Origin: Clostridiales bacterium UBA4653
Lineage (GTDB): Bacteria > Bacillota > Clostridia > Oscillospirales > CAG-272
Assembly: GCA_002405565.1 (NCBI GenBank)
Contig: DHMB01000076.1
Location: forward strand, 13,499-28,448
Direction of reading: 5' to 3'
Length of the DNA: 14,950 nucleotides
Shown one piece after another: positions 13,730-14,950 of this stretch (position 1 is the first letter of the stretch; every line of letters begins with the position of its first letter). The translations under genes were made by a program, and so were the position numbers. Below the pieces are notes generated by a model. That model saw nothing but the letters and a program-made list of their open reading frames with translations. It had not been told where the DNA came from and ran no database searches.

Positions 13730-14218
13730 TCAATAACCGAATTTTCCGGAAAGACTGTCGTCGTTTTCAATCCAGTCCGTGACGTTATAAACGGTATATG
13801 TATCCGCCGTCTCGCGGACGACGACCTTTTCTATCCCCGCATTTATAACCTGTCTCTTGCACATCATGCAGGAGCATGTATTCGGAACGAGCGCGCCGGT
13901 TTTCGCGTCGATACAGCTCATATAAAGCGTCGCGCCCAGCATTTGCTCTCTTGAAGCGGCAATTATTGCATTTGCCTCCGCATGAACGGAACGGCAAAGC
14001 TCATATCTTTCGCCGCGCGGGATTTTCAGCTCGTCGCGCATACAGTAATTTATGTCCGAGCAATTTTTTCTGCCTCTCGGCGTGCCGTTATAGCCCGTTG
14101 ATATTATTATATCGTTTTTCACGATAATTGCGCCGAAATGCTTGCGCAGGCACGTGCTCCTCTCGGAGACCGTCTGCGCTATGTCGAGATAATAATTTTC
14201 CTTGCTCGTTCTTTCCAT
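13730..14218 (-). CDS. Deoxycytidylate (dCMP) deaminase, ComEB-like
   Basis: A 162-residue zinc deaminase of the dCMP/cytidine deaminase superfamily, which converts dCMP to dUMP for thymidylate synthesis. The catalytic HAE motif is at residues 79-81 (SVHAEANAII), and the remaining zinc ligands are in CSCMMC (Cys117 and Cys120), followed by INAGIEKVVV. GYNGTPRG (42-49) is the usual substrate-loop motif of dCMP deaminases. The Pro that normally precedes the first zinc Cys is Ser116 here. The ATG at 14218 has AAAGGA (14227-14232) 8 nt upstream. It is transcribed alone from a strong promoter. Involvement in DNA uptake (the comE operon context of ComEB) is not supported, as no competence gene is adjacent. 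Confidence 0.92.
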   Translation of the reverse strand: MERTSKENYYLDIAQTVSERSTCLRKHFGAIIVKNDIIISTGYNGTPRGRKNCSDINYCMRDELKIPRGERYELCRSVHAEANAIIAASREQMLGATLYMSCIDAKTGALVPNTCSCMMCKRQVINAGIEKVVVRETADTYTVYNVTDWIENDDSLSGKFGY

Positions 14219-14279
14219 TCCTTTTTCCTTTCGTCCTGCCGCTACGCGGTCGACTTTTTTCGCGTTTTGTTACCTTTAT

Positions 14280-14308
14280 ATTATAGCTCCGAAACGCGGT
14301 GTTGTCAA
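14280..14308 (-). promoter_or_regulatory. Perfect-consensus sigma-A promoter of the dCMP deaminase
   Basis: On the minus strand TTGACA (14308-14303), a 17-nt spacer and TATAAT (14285-14280) match the sigma-A consensus at every position. The predicted leader to the ATG at 14218 is about 55 nt. Confidence 0.88.
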
Positions 14309-14359
14309 TGTGCGGCGCGTGACGACGAAAAATTTTACAATTTATTTCCCCGTCCCCGC

Positions 14360-14387
14360 TTGAAGTCGGGACTTTTTGTGATAAAAT
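14360..14387 (+). promoter_or_regulatory. Candidate promoter of the thioredoxin operon
   Basis: TTGAAG (14360-14365) and TAAAAT (14382-14387) are 16 nt apart and end 37 nt before the thioredoxin ATG. A weak GTCCC...GGGAC stem with a T run (14352-14377) overlaps it; no upstream plus-strand gene would need a terminator there. Confidence 0.45.
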
Positions 14388-14424
14388 ATTACCGTAAAAA
14401 ACAACATGAAAGGATGTGTTTTAT

Positions 14425-14736
14425 ATGTCAGTTACTGTTCTCACAAAGGATAATTTTGATACCGAAACCGCCTCCGGACTTTCCCTCGTTGATTTCTGGG
14501 CAAGCTGGTGCGGCCCGTGCAGAATGATGTCTCCCATAGTTGACGCTCTCCCCGAGAAGGTCGAAGGACTGAAGGTCTGCAAGGTAAACGTTGACGATGA
14601 GCCTGACCTTGCCGACAGATTCGGCATAGACATGATTCCCGCGCTCATCTTCATAAAGGACGGCAAGGAAGCAGACAGGATGATTGGCGTCAAAAGCGAG
14701 GACGCGCTCATCTCCAAGGCAAAGGAGCTCCTCTGA
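14425..14736 (+). CDS. trxA: Thioredoxin
   Basis: A 103-residue thioredoxin with the active site WCGPC (Cys29 and Cys32) in FWASWCGPCRMMSPI. It keeps the fold landmarks VNVDDEPDLADRFGI and the cis-proline in MIPALIFIKDG (Pro72, followed by Ala where Thr is more usual). It reduces protein disulfides in the cytoplasm. I chose the ATG at 14425, with AAAGGA (14409-14414) 10 nt upstream, over an in-frame GTG at 14416 that nearly touches that site. Its TGA overlaps the next gene's ATG (TGATG at 14734-14738), so the downstream FTR-like protein is translationally coupled and probably its electron donor. Confidence 0.95.
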   Translation: MSVTVLTKDNFDTETASGLSLVDFWASWCGPCRMMSPIVDALPEKVEGLKVCKVNVDDEPDLADRFGIDMIPALIFIKDGKEADRMIGVKSEDALISKAKELL

Positions 14737-14933
14737 TGAAGGTTCGCTTAAACGAGGATGAGGAGATTGTCCGCGCCGTAAAAGAAGGGCTTAAGCGCAC
14801 AGGAGGTTACTGCCCCTGTCGCCGTCAGCGCACGGAGGATTACAAATGCATCTGCAAGGAATTCCGCGACCAGATAAAGGACGAGAATTTTGAAGGCTAT
14901 TGCCACTGCATGCTCTATTACAAAGAAAAATAA
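14736..14933 (+). CDS. Ferredoxin-thioredoxin reductase catalytic-chain-like protein
   Basis: A 65-residue protein with six cysteines in three motifs: CPC (residues 26-28), CIC (38-40) and CHC (56-58). CPC...CxC...CHC is the signature of the FTR catalytic chain, which uses a [4Fe-4S] cluster beside a redox disulfide to reduce thioredoxin with ferredoxin electrons. Surrounding residues also fit (GGYCPCR, CKEFRDQI, GYCHCMLY). In the chloroplast/cyanobacterial enzyme the spacing is CPC-X16-CPC-X8-CHC; here it is X9 and X15, with the same 33-residue total. By analogy Cys28 and Cys58 would be the disulfide and the other four the cluster ligands. It lacks an N-terminal extension and no variable subunit is nearby. 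AAAGGAG (14721-14727) is 8 nt upstream. Confidence 0.85.
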   Translation: MKVRLNEDEEIVRAVKEGLKRTGGYCPCRRQRTEDYKCICKEFRDQIKDENFEGYCHCMLYYKEK

Positions 14934-14950
14934 CCTACTTTTCTTTGAAA
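14934..14950. repeat. Palindromic intergenic repeat, left half, cut by window end
   Basis: Directly after the TAA of the FTR-like gene, positions 14934-14945 repeat the 12-nt left arm of copy A exactly. They are followed by a TGAA loop like that of copy B and one base of the right arm. The rest of the copy should lie just beyond the window. Confidence 0.75.

Noticed and set aside
14352..14377. Terminator before the thioredoxin gene
   Set aside because: The stem is only 5 bp with an 11-nt loop, it overlaps the likely promoter, and no plus-strand gene upstream needs it.

Overview
The window looks like a chromosomal stretch from an anaerobic Clostridia-type Firmicute. I infer this from AGGAGG-type ribosome binding sites, TTG/GTG starts, a SpoVG homologue, sigma-A-like promoters, a Thr-rich lipoprotein, a short ECF-type sigma factor with a membrane anti-sigma partner, and a ferredoxin-thioredoxin-reductase-like protein. 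The order is not provable from sequence reading alone; an Oscillospirales-like gut lineage is a guess. No rRNA, tRNA, CRISPR array, transposase or phage gene was seen.

Layout. (1) 47-6892, plus strand: a five-gene operon with a lipid kinase, an ABC ATPase, an ABC-2 permease, a GldG-like auxiliary protein and a large DUF4340-like surface protein, closed by a strong terminator. It resembles the gldA-gldF-gldG export module; the substrate is unknown. (2) 6893-7263: a gene-free spacer with two or three copies of a palindromic repeat and a 48-bp perfect palindrome. (3) 7264-9129, minus strand: ECF-like sigma factor, single-span anti-sigma protein and Thr-rich lipoprotein, all overlapping. (4) 9233-11817, minus strand: a polar amino-acid ABC importer (binding protein, permease, ATPase) with its own promoter and terminator. 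(5) 11894-13273, minus: murC. (6) 13320-13727, plus: spoVG with promoter and terminator. (7) 13730-14308, minus: a dCMP deaminase with a perfect-consensus promoter. (8) 14360-14933, plus: thioredoxin overlapping a 65-residue FTR-catalytic-chain-like Fe-S protein.

Most interesting points. The importer's binding protein appears circularly permuted: the segment that normally ends this family sits directly behind the lipobox, and the protein stops where that segment would normally begin. Its ATPase also carries a Lys-rich insertion of about 30 residues between Q-loop and signature. The thioredoxin/FTR-like pair suggests ferredoxin-driven thioredoxin reduction in a non-photosynthetic anaerobe. The intergenic repeat shows compensatory base changes between copies and seems to recur at the right edge of the window.
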